From Marinifilaceae bacterium (GTDB lineage Bacteria; Bacteroidota; Bacteroidia; Bacteroidales; Marinifilaceae): a stretch of 47,619 bases of DNA. The notes beneath the pieces were generated by a model. The model was not told the origin of the DNA. It ran no database searches and saw only the letters and a program-made list of their open reading frames with translations. Positions within the stretch are counted from its first letter, which is position 1. Each line of letters starts with the position of its first letter. The position numbers and the translations under genes are program-made. Positions 33,367-42,249 of this stretch are shown one piece after another. The stretch is from contig JAOARN010000022.1 in the NCBI GenBank assembly GCA_025210485.1, positions 1 to 47,619 on the forward strand. Reading direction: 5' to 3'.

Positions 33367-33594
33367 TTATTTTTTAGTTTTCTTAAGTTCCTCAATAAAC
33401 ACCTTCTTTGCATTCATTAGTTTTTCAAACGCCTGAGCGATTCTTTTTGTTTCCTTTCTTTTACCAAGATATATTTCACTAACATATACTCGGCTTTTTA
33501 TCCCTGAAATCTCACGAATCCTTTTTATATCGCCTCTTTCAAGCATTTTATGCTTTTTTAAATTCTCAGGATATGGTACTTTTGATTTTTTCAT
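33367..33594 (-). CDS. Ner-like early regulator
   Basis: 75 residues, highly basic, first gene of the leftward early operon and divergent from the repressor. Residues about 17-60 (MLERGDIKRIREISGIKSRVYVSEIYLGKRKETKRIAQAFEKL) have helix-turn-helix-like spacing and end in a Lys-rich helix. In Mu, Ner occupies this spot and represses both early and repressor promoters. Assignment rests on place, size and charge. Confidence 0.68.
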   Translation of the reverse strand: MKKSKVPYPENLKKHKMLERGDIKRIREISGIKSRVYVSEIYLGKRKETKRIAQAFEKLMNAKKVFIEELKKTKK

Positions 33595-33692
33595 TTCCTA
33601 AATATTATTATTTTTAGTGTTATTTAAGTAACACATTGCAAATATACGATTAATATCGCAATCAACAAATTTAAATACGATGAATATCGCAA
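33595..33692. promoter_or_regulatory. Divergent operator/promoter between repressor and early operon
   Basis: On the minus strand TTTG (complement of 33666-33669) is followed after 19 nt by TATATTTG (complement of 33639-33646), an excellent Bacteroidetes promoter for the early operon. A perfect inverted repeat GTGTTA-tttaag-TAACAC spans 33617-33634. AATATCGCAA is repeated directly at 33652-33661 and 33683-33692, the second inside the repressor start. These look like repressor and Ner operators overlapping the promoter. No clear plus-strand -7 element was found. Confidence 0.75.
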
Positions 33693-34324
33693 CTACAAAA
33701 GAACGACTACTCCAATACATTGATTATCTAGGAATTAGTAAAAATAAATTTTTTCAAGAAACTGGTTTGCGTCGAGGTTTTTTAGATGGAGACAAATTGA
33801 AATCTTCAATTCCAGACACCTTTATTGCGACTATAGTCGCACAATACCCAGAATTAAATATAGAGTGGCTAATTACAGGAAAGGGGCAAATGCTACAATC
33901 TCTTCCTTGTATATGTGACGCAGACAGAGGTGTACCCTATTATGATGTTGATTTCGCAGGAGGATTTATTGAAATCTACAATAATCAAACAATAACACCA
34001 GACCACAATATTGTATTCCATCCATTTTCAAGAGCACAGCTTTGGTGCAACGTAACAGGCAACTCAATGGCGAATCTAATTAATCATGGAGATATAATTG
34101 CTATAAAAGAACTTCCGAACTGGCATGAAAACGTTTTATATGGAGAAATATACGCCATTGTGACCGATTGCTTAAGAACCATAAAGATTATCAGAAAGTC
34201 CAAAAAGAAAGGCTTTATAAAACTTTCTCCTGTAAACACTGCCGAATTTGATGAAGTAGAGATAAAAACAACATCTGTCATCAGAGTATTTAACGTATTA
34301 GGGGCAATTAAAAAGTTCTTCTAA
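33680..34324 (+). CDS. Phage repressor with HTH and S24 peptidase-like domain
   Basis: 214 residues. The N-terminal domain (about 5-70) is a helix-turn-helix typical of Bacteroidetes prophage repressors (GISKNKFFQETGLRRGFL ... IEWLITGKGQML). The C-terminal LexA/S24-like domain has Ser129 in TGNSMANLINHGD and Lys169 in LRTIKII as the catalytic pair, and Ala93-Gly94 in DFAGGF as likely self-cleavage site. This suggests induction by DNA damage through RecA, unlike the Mu repressor. It is transcribed toward the left end and divergent from the early operon. Confidence 0.9.
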   Translation: MNIATTKERLLQYIDYLGISKNKFFQETGLRRGFLDGDKLKSSIPDTFIATIVAQYPELNIEWLITGKGQMLQSLPCICDADRGVPYYDVDFAGGFIEIYNNQTITPDHNIVFHPFSRAQLWCNVTGNSMANLINHGDIIAIKELPNWHENVLYGEIYAIVTDCLRTIKIIRKSKKKGFIKLSPVNTAEFDEVEIKTTSVIRVFNVLGAIKKFF

Positions 34325-34628
34325 AAAAAGGTCAAAAAGGGTGACAAAAAGGGTGACATTTTTTATTTTTCGACAGTTCCGTTTTTTTTCACCCTTTGAT
34401 CATTAGTCACTTTAATTGTTATTTTTGGAATTAAAGCAGTTTAGTAATTGATTATCTGCGTGTTGTGTTTATTTTCACTCCCAAACAGATCAATTATCTT
34501 ATATTTAAATGCCGTTTATTAAATCAAAAATAAAGCAAATTAAAGCAAGTGTATATTTGCAATAATTTGCTTTTTTGTTTTGCTTTGCGCTATTGGTGGG
34601 GCTTTCATGGTTTTTTACAAAGGGTTAT
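34325..34628. other. Non-coding left-end region of the prophage
   Basis: About 300 bp without a gene. It holds a direct repeat CAAAAAGGGTGAC (34333-34345, 34345-34357) whose AAAGGGTGA is inverted at 34389-34397; an inverted pair AAGCAAATTA / TAATTTGCTT (34533-34542, 34563-34572); and AAATGCCGTTTAT (34507-34519), the reverse complement of the first 13 bases of the opposite prophage end. The last is 140 bp from the left terminus and is a likely internal transposase-binding site. Confidence 0.6.
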
Positions 34629-34659
34629 TTTTTTTGGACTTTTGGAATTGCCCCCTATA
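34629..34659 (-). repeat. Prophage left terminal inverted repeat
   Basis: The reverse complement (TATAGGGGGCAATTCC and onward) matches the right end 2083-2113 with TATA at the tip and 21 of 24 identities in the inner part. The last phage bases are CCCCCTATA (34651-34659). Confidence 0.85.
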
Positions 34660-34664
34660 CAGTT
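34660..34664. repeat. Target-site duplication, copy next to prophage left end
   Basis: CAGTT, the direct repeat of 2079-2083. Joining 2078 directly to this copy restores a 116-bp gap between the sigma stop and the anti-sigma start. Confidence 0.75.
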
Positions 34665-34733
34665 CACAAATAATTCATTCAGGAAATAAATAAAAAACGA
34701 ATAAAATAGAATCTTTTCCCTATCCCTTTTTCA

Positions 34734-34768
34734 TTTTCAAGTTTCTTAATAAGTAGAAAGCTTGAAAA
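34734..34768 (+). promoter_or_regulatory. Hairpin just before the anti-sigma start codon
   Basis: TTTTCAAG (34734-34741) pairs with CTTGAAAA (34761-34768), with further TTTC/GAAA pairing inside. The ATG follows 3 nt later, so the structure covers the usual ribosome-binding zone and could lower translation of the anti-sigma factor. Confidence 0.4.
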
Positions 34769-34771
34769 ATA

Positions 34772-35965
34772 ATGAATAATAATACAGAGAAATATTTACA
34801 AATTTCTAAACTACTAGCAAAGGAATTATCAGGAACAATTACAGAAGAAGAAAAACTTTGTCTTGAAATTTTAGAAAAGGAGCATCTTAAAGATGTTCAA
34901 TTAATCAACAAAATAAAATCCCCAGATTTTTTAGCTGCTAAGCAAAATACTTATAAAGAGATATCTTCGGAGAAAGTCTGGAAGATGTTGAACACTGAAA
35001 TTATTATATCAAATTCAAGAAGAAAAACTCGAAAGTATGATATAATAATTAGAGCTGTAGCGGCAATATTAATACCAATAGCAATTTTTACAATTATCTA
35101 TATTAGCAATAAACCATTAATCAAGCAAGAGAGTAAAATAATACAGATAGAAAATACGAAAAATCCCATACTGATATTACCAGGAGAAAAAGTAATTCGG
35201 CTAGATACAACTCCTGGTACACTTAAAATAGATGGCATAACTAATCCAATATTAAACTCCAAGAAGTCATTAATTTATAAGGCGAATAACAAAGAAATAG
35301 ATTCTTCATGCAGCACTAAGAAGCATATACTGAAAGTACCTATTGGAAAAACCTATAAAATTTGTTTATCTGATGGAACATTAGTTTGGTTGAATTCGGA
35401 TTCACAGTTGGAATATCCAGCTTCATTTACATCAAATCAAAGACATGTTAAACTTAAGGGAGAAGCCTATTTTGATGTAAGTAAAAACAAGGAGAAATCC
35501 TTTATTGTTTCAACTGAAAATATGGATATTAAGGTATTTGGGACAGAATTTAATGTAAAGGATTATAGGAATGACAAATTTGCAGAGACTAGTTTGGTAG
35601 AAGGAAGTATAGAAGTAAGACTTCAGAACTCAAATAACAAAGTAAAACTTATACCCAATAAACAATTTCATTTTACCAAGGGAGAATCCTCTTATAAGTT
35701 ACTAGATGTTGAAGCATCAAAGTATGCTTTATGGAAAGAAGGTGTTTTTTGGTTTTCAGACGACAAATTAGAAGATATACTTCATTCAATTTCAAGATGG
35801 TACAATCTAAAAATATTCTTTGAATACAAAGAAGCTGCCGAAGTAAAATTTAGCTGCGAGATAAATAAAGAAATTAACTTAGAAAAAATGTTGAGACTAT
35901 TTGAATATGGATCAGATATAAAATTCGATTTAAAAGATAAATTATTGATAGTGAAAAGAAAATAA
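34772..35965 (+). CDS. FecR-like anti-sigma factor
   Basis: 397 residues. The cytoplasmic N-terminus (1-90) would bind the sigma factor, a transmembrane segment spans about 91-112, and the periplasmic part holds the FecR domain (about 185-290, with KVPIGKTYKICLSDGTLVWLN and FDVSKNKEKSFIVSTENMDIKVFGTEFNV) and the C-terminal DUF4974 domain (about 325-395). It normally transmits receptor state to the sigma factor encoded next to it; here that gene is 32.7 kb away across the prophage. No strong promoter is visible between the phage end and this gene. Confidence 0.93.
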   Translation: MNNNTEKYLQISKLLAKELSGTITEEEKLCLEILEKEHLKDVQLINKIKSPDFLAAKQNTYKEISSEKVWKMLNTEIIISNSRRKTRKYDIIIRAVAAILIPIAIFTIIYISNKPLIKQESKIIQIENTKNPILILPGEKVIRLDTTPGTLKIDGITNPILNSKKSLIYKANNKEIDSSCSTKKHILKVPIGKTYKICLSDGTLVWLNSDSQLEYPASFTSNQRHVKLKGEAYFDVSKNKEKSFIVSTENMDIKVFGTEFNVKDYRNDKFAETSLVEGSIEVRLQNSNNKVKLIPNKQFHFTKGESSYKLLDVEASKYALWKEGVFWFSDDKLEDILHSISRWYNLKIFFEYKEAAEVKFSCEINKEINLEKMLRLFEYGSDIKFDLKDKLLIVKRK

Positions 35966-35969
35966 AAAA

Positions 35970-36001
35970 ACTCTGGAATATGCTCCAACATAATCCAGAG
36001 T
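35970..36001. terminator. Hairpin between anti-sigma and SusC genes
   Basis: ACTCTGGA (35970-35977) and TCCAGAGT (35994-36001) form an 8-bp stem directly after the anti-sigma stop. No T run follows on the plus strand, so it is more likely an attenuator or mRNA-processing/stability element than a full terminator; the A run before it would make a minus-strand terminator. Confidence 0.5.
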
Positions 36002-36056
36002 AATAAAAATAAGAATACAATAATGTATTCAAAGTTAAATATCTAATTACAAATTT

Positions 36057-39000
36057 ATGAAAAAAATGATTAATTCTTACTTCTTTTTAAAAGAATGGAA
36101 GTATCGGAAAATCTATTTGATTATGAGGAATATCTTATTTCTAATATTCGTAATTCAGTTTTCGGCAATAGCTAGTGTTAGCTCGCAAAAAATTAAGAAT
36201 GTAGAATACAAAAATGCCAGTTTACTAGAAGTTTTTAAAGATTTAAAACTTAAATCTGGATATGGAATATTATTCAAGAAAGAGGATATAGAAAAATCGA
36301 TAAAAATCAACTATATAAAAAATAATGCAACAGTTTCAGAAGTCTTATTTGATGTATTAAAAGATACTGGACTTGAGTATAAACTGGAAGAAAATGTAAT
36401 TGTTGTATTTAAGGAAATTATAAAAACAGTACAACAAAAAACATATACAATAAAAGGTAAAGTTACTGATTCGAAAGGAGCGCCATTGCCTGGAGTGACT
36501 GTACAGCTTGACGGAACCACTATTGGCACACCAACAAATATAAATGGGCAATTCAAAATAAATGTAAAAAATAAAAACGGAATACTTATCATATCATTTA
36601 TTGGTAAAAAGACAGCTAGGGTAAATTATGAACATGGTAAGGACATTAGTGTTAAACTAAAGGATGATAATTCAGACTTGGATGAAGTTAAAGTAGTCGC
36701 ATATGGTACAACAACTCGCAGGGAAATGACAGGTGCAGTAACATCGGTTAGTTCTAAGGATTTAAAAGATGTACCAGCTTCTAATATATCTAATTTACTT
36801 CAAGGTAGAATTGCAGGAATGGATGTTCAAAATATATCCGGAGCTCCAGGAAGTAATCAATCTTCAACCATAATTAGAGGTTTCAACACCCTTGAGAAAG
36901 CTAAATCCAACCCATTATGGGTAATAGATGGTGTACCTGTAATCGAAAGTATTAATAATACGACTGGTACAAGTCCAATAGCTGATATTGACCCATCGAT
37001 GATCGAATCAATTGAAGTTTTAAAGGATGCTGCGGCAGCATCTTTATATGGATCCCGTGCTGCGAATGGTGTTATTATGGTTACAACTAAGCGTGGTCGT
37101 AAAGGAAAGACAAGCTTTAGTTCTAAAATATCTTATTCTTATGGATTTGTTCCTGAATTTCCAACCGTATATGCAGGTAAGGATGTTCGAAACTATAGAA
37201 ATGCGGCTATTAGAAATGCAAGATTGGCTGTTCGAGATTATGCAACAGGTAGTGAGATATACCCAAATAGTTATGCTGAAGCATGGGAATTGCAAAACTC
37301 TGGAAAATGGGGTTCTGTATATGATGGTAACTGGGGTGATGGCAGCCCTTATGGTGCTCCTGATGTTCAGCGAATGTATCAAGATTCTATAAACCCTTTT
37401 TATAATAATTCAACCAATTGGTTTGATGAAATGTTTAGAGCAGGAAAGGTTGTTGATGCGAATATAAGAGCTACAGGAGGGACTGAAAAAATGCTTTATA
37501 GTATTGGAGCATCATATTATTCGGAGAATGGTATAGTTAAACATTCTAAATTTGATAGAGCGAGTGTAATATCTAGAACTGATTTTAAAATATCGAAGAA
37601 ATTAAATCTAACTAATAATACATTCATTTCTTTTACCTCAAGAAAAAGATCTGGAGCGAATGGACTTTCTGATGATCTTCCTGAATCTCCTTTCAAAACA
37701 ACAAGTTTTTTACCAAATTCAGAGCATATAGTCAAAGCAGTAATAGGTGCTATGGATGAAGTTAAACAAATCAACGAAAACTATCGAATTAGATCCAGCC
37801 TAGGATTTAATTACAAAATACTTGATGGCTTGAATCTGAATATAGTAAATTCTGCTGATTATATGATTCAAAAATATAATGTATTTACACCTGGAGAACT
37901 TGATTTTAGAGGATTTTCTAGTATTAAAGGTGGAATGCAGGAAATTCGAACCATATTAAGTGAAAACACCCTAAATTATTCAAAAAGCTTTAATGAGGAT
38001 CATAATATTGAAGCTATGTTGGGTTATGTATATGAAGCAACCAATTTTACATCTCATGGAGGGTATGCAGATAAAGGACCAAGTGATTATGTGCATTATG
38101 CGAATGGAAAATTCCCATGGGTTCATAAAAACAAATATGGAAATATAGAGCAATTGATGGGATATTCATCGAATTATATAGAATCAAGACTAATTAGTTA
38201 TATCGGAAGATTGAAATATAATTATAGGAAGAAATATCTTTTTGAAGCTACTTTCAGACGAGATGGGAGTTCAAAATTTGGTAAAAATAATCCATGGGGA
38301 TTTTTCCCTAGTTTTAGTGGGGGATATGTGTTTAGTGAAGAGGGATTTATGAGCAATCTACCACAAGTAAGTTTTGCTAAAATTAGAGGAAGTTGGGGAC
38401 TATCAGGGAACACCTTCGATCAAGCATATCTTGCATATGGTGTATTGGAGCCTAATTCAACAACCTTTGATGGCAAAGCAGCTATGGGATCAGACTCATC
38501 AGACGGATTGTTCAATAAAAATTTAAGCTGGGAAGAGACAAGCCAAACAAATTTAGGCGTAGACCTAGACTTATTTGATTATAAACTAAGTTTAAGTTTT
38601 GATTATTATTATAGATACACGGATAAATTACTGTTTAATGTGCCATTAAAAGGATGGCATTCATTCTATAATAAAAGAAAAATGAATGCTGGAGCAATCT
38701 CAAACGAGGGAATAGAATTATCTCTAAAATTAGACCTTTTGAGAGGTTCGGAATTAAAGTGGAAATCTACCATAAATTTTGCCCGAAACTGGAATCTTTA
38801 TCGAGAGTCACCTGATGGAACCGATGTTTTCGGAAGATTTATTATTGGAAAACCAGTTAATGGGATTTATGTATTGGAGACAGAAGGATTAATACAAGAT
38901 GAAAATGATTTGCCCATAAAGTATGCTCCAGATGGATCTGTAAGTAAATTAAATGCTGGAGGAGTAGAAAGAACCTATAGATTAGGAGATTTCAAATTTC

Positions 39001-39566
39001 GAGATGTTAATGGTGATGGAACTATTGATTATAAAGATAAAGTATTTAAAGGTTCTCCCTTGCCAAAAGCATATGGAGGCATATTGAACGAATTGAAATG
39101 GAAAAATTTTGATCTAAACTTCTTGTTTACTTATTCTTTGGGAAAAACAGTATTAAATTATTCAAGAGCTAATTCAATAAGAGTTCACCCCGCAGATATG
39201 GCTGCTCCAGTACTTACAGATATCTCAAATATAGATCAGTGGGAACAACCAGGAGATGATGCAAAATATGCATTTAATACCGCAGACTACAGGAGTAATT
39301 ATGAGTCATTTACAAATTTGTGGATAGAGAAAAATGTAAACTACATAAAACTGAAAACATTTGCTTTAGGATATAACCTACCAAAGGAAATCGTAAAAAA
39401 AATCAAACTAAATAATTTAAGAGTCTACATAAGTGGAGAAAACTTATGGACAAGTACAAATTACAAAGGACTTGATCCAGAAACAGTTTCTCCAAACGGT
39501 ATTGATTCTGGAAAAAAATATCCTTTGATTAGGAAAATTACTTGTGGTATTGATATTAAATTTTAA
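36057..39566 (+). CDS. SusC/RagA-like TonB-dependent outer-membrane receptor with STN domain
   Basis: 1169 residues. A leader ends near residue 44, followed by an STN signalling domain (about 50-120, YKNASLLEVFKDLKLKSGYG), a carboxypeptidase-regulatory-like beta domain (about 135-215, YTIKGKVTDSKGAPLPGVTVQL), the SusC plug motif region (PASNISNLLQGRIAGMDVQ, about 240-258) and the beta-barrel to the end. The STN domain links import to the FecR/sigma switch. It imports large nutrients with the SusD lipoprotein encoded next, whose start lies 5 nt after this stop. Confidence 0.95.
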   Translation: MKKMINSYFFLKEWKYRKIYLIMRNILFLIFVIQFSAIASVSSQKIKNVEYKNASLLEVFKDLKLKSGYGILFKKEDIEKSIKINYIKNNATVSEVLFDVLKDTGLEYKLEENVIVVFKEIIKTVQQKTYTIKGKVTDSKGAPLPGVTVQLDGTTIGTPTNINGQFKINVKNKNGILIISFIGKKTARVNYEHGKDISVKLKDDNSDLDEVKVVAYGTTTRREMTGAVTSVSSKDLKDVPASNISNLLQGRIAGMDVQNISGAPGSNQSSTIIRGFNTLEKAKSNPLWVIDGVPVIESINNTTGTSPIADIDPSMIESIEVLKDAAAASLYGSRAANGVIMVTTKRGRKGKTSFSSKISYSYGFVPEFPTVYAGKDVRNYRNAAIRNARLAVRDYATGSEIYPNSYAEAWELQNSGKWGSVYDGNWGDGSPYGAPDVQRMYQDSINPFYNNSTNWFDEMFRAGKVVDANIRATGGTEKMLYSIGASYYSENGIVKHSKFDRASVISRTDFKISKKLNLTNNTFISFTSRKRSGANGLSDDLPESPFKTTSFLPNSEHIVKAVIGAMDEVKQINENYRIRSSLGFNYKILDGLNLNIVNSADYMIQKYNVFTPGELDFRGFSSIKGGMQEIRTILSENTLNYSKSFNEDHNIEAMLGYVYEATNFTSHGGYADKGPSDYVHYANGKFPWVHKNKYGNIEQLMGYSSNYIESRLISYIGRLKYNYRKKYLFEATFRRDGSSKFGKNNPWGFFPSFSGGYVFSEEGFMSNLPQVSFAKIRGSWGLSGNTFDQAYLAYGVLEPNSTTFDGKAAMGSDSSDGLFNKNLSWEETSQTNLGVDLDLFDYKLSLSFDYYYRYTDKLLFNVPLKGWHSFYNKRKMNAGAISNEGIELSLKLDLLRGSELKWKSTINFARNWNLYRESPDGTDVFGRFIIGKPVNGIYVLETEGLIQDENDLPIKYAPDGSVSKLNAGGVERTYRLGDFKFRDVNGDGTIDYKDKVFKGSPLPKAYGGILNELKWKNFDLNFLFTYSLGKTVLNYSRANSIRVHPADMAAPVLTDISNIDQWEQPGDDAKYAFNTADYRSNYESFTNLWIEKNVNYIKLKTFALGYNLPKEIVKKIKLNNLRVYISGENLWTSTNYKGLDPETVSPNGIDSGKKYPLIRKITCGIDIKF

Positions 39567-39570
39567 AAAA

Positions 39571-41079
39571 ATGAATAGAAAAATATTATATATCTTCATA
39601 TTTGCTTTATTTATAAGTTCTTGTGAAGACCAATTGGAGCTTGAACCAGAGAATTCTGTAACTTTTCCAAGTTATTTTAATGATGATACTGATATGCAGT
39701 CAGTATTAATGGAGATAAATAACCACTATAGACACGCAAAAGTTTTAAATGGATTATATCCAGTTTTTCAAGGAACTAAAGCCGATAAGAAAAAAGGAGA
39801 TTTTGGATTATATTCAAATCTTGACCCTTCTAGAATAAAATCTACAAGTTCTGTTTGTTCATGGAAAGATTATTATACTGTAATAACTTGGTGTAATATA
39901 TTACTGGAAAATATTTATAAAGCAGAACTAGTGGATGATAGGAGAGATTTTTACAATGGTGCGGCATATTTTTACAGAGCTTTATCTTATTTCAATTTAG
40001 TTCAGATTTGGCGAGATGTTCCAATTATTCCAAATTCAACATTTGGAGCTGATATTGCCAAATCAGATTGGAAGAAAGTAATTGATTATGCACTTGCAGA
40101 TTGTAATAAAGCTGTCGAATTATTAGTTGAATATTCTAATGTAAAAGATGCGGCAGGAGCAAATTTTGGGACAAAGCAAATTGCCTCAAAGGGCGCAGCA
40201 TATGCACTTATGACACATCTGTATGCATGGAAAGGGAGCTTAACAAATGACAATACATTAATTCAGAAAGCTATAGATGCTGCTACTGCACTTATTGATA
40301 GCCCAAATAAAGAGTACTCGTTAGCTGCAAATCCTGAAGAATATATAACTAAGGCAAAATTGGAATTGCATCCTGAAGTGATATTCGAAGTAGATTGCGA
40401 TCCTGTAGATTTAGGCTCAAATATTACACCTTTCTCAAATCTTGAAAATTTATCACAGAAATGGCCATGGGATGGCGAATCAAGAGAAGGGCAACATCCA
40501 TATAATTTCTTTGGACTTCTAAATACTACGGTCGAATCTATGTATGAAGCGGGAGACTTAAGGAGAGATGCCTATTTCTATAAATTTGATGAACTCAAAA
40601 CTAATCCAATATTTGAGGGTTATGCTGTTCAGCAAACAGTACGTAAGGCTATAATAAGTGACAGATGGGGCTATGATGAATTCGAAGCTTGGAACGAAAA
40701 TGCTATTATATACAGACTATCAGGTTTGATATTATTAAGAGCTGAATGCTATGCAAAAATTGGAAAAAATAGTTCTGCTATTAATGATTTAAATACTGTT
40801 AGAGCAAGATCAAATGCAAAACTATATGATCCAAGTGAGGATGCAGGTAATTTGTATAAAACAATTTTTCTTGAACGTGAAAAAGAGCTACTATATGAAC
40901 GTCATAGATGGTTTGATTGCATAAGAACAGGTTTCTGGAAAACTGAATTAAACGAAAAAATTTCTGCCATTACTCAAGATGAGTTTGACCAAGGAGCATT
41001 GTTTTATCCTGTTTATTATCTTGAAATGGAAACCAATAAACTGATGAGACAAAATACTTATTGGTTAAGCAAAGAGTAG
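39571..41079 (+). CDS. SusD/RagB-like outer-membrane lipoprotein
   Basis: 502 residues from the ATG at 39571; an upstream in-frame ATG at 39544 lies inside the SusC gene and would spoil the signal. The N-terminus MNRKILYIFIFALFISSCED is a lipoprotein signal with Cys18. Helical TPR-like parts (AAYFYRALSYFNLVQIWRDVP, ASKGAAYALMTHLYAWKGS) and the closing ERHRWFDCIRTGFW motif fit SusD/RagB. It caps the SusC barrel and binds substrate. Confidence 0.94.
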   Translation: MNRKILYIFIFALFISSCEDQLELEPENSVTFPSYFNDDTDMQSVLMEINNHYRHAKVLNGLYPVFQGTKADKKKGDFGLYSNLDPSRIKSTSSVCSWKDYYTVITWCNILLENIYKAELVDDRRDFYNGAAYFYRALSYFNLVQIWRDVPIIPNSTFGADIAKSDWKKVIDYALADCNKAVELLVEYSNVKDAAGANFGTKQIASKGAAYALMTHLYAWKGSLTNDNTLIQKAIDAATALIDSPNKEYSLAANPEEYITKAKLELHPEVIFEVDCDPVDLGSNITPFSNLENLSQKWPWDGESREGQHPYNFFGLLNTTVESMYEAGDLRRDAYFYKFDELKTNPIFEGYAVQQTVRKAIISDRWGYDEFEAWNENAIIYRLSGLILLRAECYAKIGKNSSAINDLNTVRARSNAKLYDPSEDAGNLYKTIFLEREKELLYERHRWFDCIRTGFWKTELNEKISAITQDEFDQGALFYPVYYLEMETNKLMRQNTYWLSKE

Positions 41080-41107
41080 TTATTAGTGAAAATTAAAAAT
41101 AAACAAA

Positions 41108-41710
41108 ATGAAACATTTTAAATATATAATTCCCCTCTTTATAATTTTAATTTCTTGTCAAGAAAAGAATTTTATTGATACAGGAAATGTAACTGGGATT
41201 GTTGATAAAACAATGTTAGATTACATGAAATCAGATTCATATAATTGGGATTCAACTATATTGGTGATTAAAAGAGCTAATTTGGAATCCTTATTCGAAG
41301 GCACTGACCCTGACTATCCTCAGATTACTTTTTTTGGTCCTACCAATTTATCAATACTTCGATATATGTTACCAAAAGGATATAAAAAGGTGGATGATAT
41401 CCCAGAAAACGAATGTAAGGATTTAATATTAAGACATGTATTGGAAGGTAGATTAATGAAAGAAGATGTGCCTGATGGAGTTGGTAATCCAAAACAAGGA
41501 GGTAAAAACTATACAAGTCTTGGGGGTAATGAAATATGGTTATACAAAAAAAAGGATGGTTTTGGTCCTTTTGATGTTGAAGGGCCAACACATTTATATC
41601 TTGAGTCTATAGATTTCATGAAACCATGGGATATTGCTTCCGCAAATATTCAAACAAATACAGGAATTGTACACTCGATGGAGTACGCATATGTATTTGG
41701 AGAAATTTAA
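41108..41710 (+). CDS. Fasciclin-like lipoprotein
   Basis: 200 residues. A lipoprotein signal with Cys17 (LFIILISCQEKN) is followed by a divergent fasciclin domain: TMLDYMKSDSYNWDSTILVIKRANLESLF, the ITFFGPTNLSI box (about 74-84), DLILRHVLEGRL (105-116) and the closing TNTGIVHSMEY near 187-197. Fasciclin lipoproteins are frequent in SusCD loci without known chemistry and may bind substrate or neighbouring proteins at the cell surface. Confidence 0.82.
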   Translation: MKHFKYIIPLFIILISCQEKNFIDTGNVTGIVDKTMLDYMKSDSYNWDSTILVIKRANLESLFEGTDPDYPQITFFGPTNLSILRYMLPKGYKKVDDIPENECKDLILRHVLEGRLMKEDVPDGVGNPKQGGKNYTSLGGNEIWLYKKKDGFGPFDVEGPTHLYLESIDFMKPWDIASANIQTNTGIVHSMEYAYVFGEI

Positions 41711-41741
41711 TATTAACTTAAGATATAAAAATACAAAGAAT

Positions 41742-42185
41742 ATGAAAAACAATATATTCACAATAATCTCGATAAGCATATTTATTTTCACAGTTATTTT
41801 TTCGTCCTGTAATAAACCTAATATTGGATATCTTGAAGTTGATGCTGCAAGTTTCGAACCTGATAGTTTAGAAATAAGATCTCTTGACCCATCTAATAAT
41901 AATGATAAAAGTAGATTGGATAATAATATTCCATGGGTTTCATATCGTATTCAGGGCGTTATGGGAACTTATCCTATTTTGTATAAAATAGATGAGATTA
42001 CTTCCAAAACAGGCAATGATATTTCTGAAATTACTAAGCTAGCCAGAGTAAGAGGTGATGGGGCTATCGAAATTCCTCTTGATAATAATATCGCCAACGG
42101 GGAGTACTCCATATTTATAAGAGCTACAAATGAGGGGTATTCGAAAAGAATAGAATCACCTTTACATATTATTGTTAATAAATAG
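41742..42185 (+). CDS. Small surface lipoprotein, unknown
   Basis: 147 residues from the ATG at 41742, 31 nt after the fasciclin gene. A lipoprotein signal (MKNNIFTIISISIFIFTVIF then SSC with Cys23) leads to a beta-rich domain with WVSYRIQGVMGTYPILYKI and GEYSIFIRATNEGYSKRIESPL, an Ig-like plan as in substrate-binding lipoproteins of SusCD loci. A longer in-frame reading from 41634 overlaps the fasciclin gene and is not favoured. Function inferred from context. Confidence 0.75.
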   Translation: MKNNIFTIISISIFIFTVIFSSCNKPNIGYLEVDAASFEPDSLEIRSLDPSNNNDKSRLDNNIPWVSYRIQGVMGTYPILYKIDEITSKTGNDISEITKLARVRGDGAIEIPLDNNIANGEYSIFIRATNEGYSKRIESPLHIIVNK

Positions 42186-42249
42186 ATTATAAACTTTTAA
42201 TAAACCATAAATGGAGAAGCTGATAGGCTTCTCCATACTATATAAAATC

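Larger units (their letters stand above)
2084..34659 (-). mobile_element. Complete Mu-like transposable prophage, about 32.6 kb
   Basis: A DDE transposase, a MuB-like ATPase, a divergent repressor and a full contractile-tail gene set lie between imperfect terminal inverted repeats (2090-2113 and 34629-34652, 21 of 24 bases identical) flanked by a 4-5 bp direct repeat. Strand is given as minus because the Mu-left end (repressor, transposition genes) is at 34.66 kb and the right end at 2.08 kb. No tyrosine or serine integrase is present. All expected modules for packaging, capsid, tail, lysis and transposition are open, so the element looks intact. Whether it can be induced cannot be told from sequence. 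Confidence 0.92.

Noticed and set aside
2084..34659. Integration by a tyrosine or serine recombinase into a tRNA gene
   Set aside because: No integrase or tRNA is present; the ends, short target duplication and DDE transposase all point to Mu-type transposition.
34649..34664. Phage end placed at TG (TGTATAGGGG on the minus strand) to match Mu TG...CA termini
   Set aside because: The right end does not begin with TG at the aligned position and no matching direct repeat results, whereas the TATA/ATA boundary gives CAGT(T) on both sides.
37027..37392. Overlapping frames inside the SusC gene, both strands
   Set aside because: The SusC frame is continuous with recognised plug motifs here; the others are shadows.
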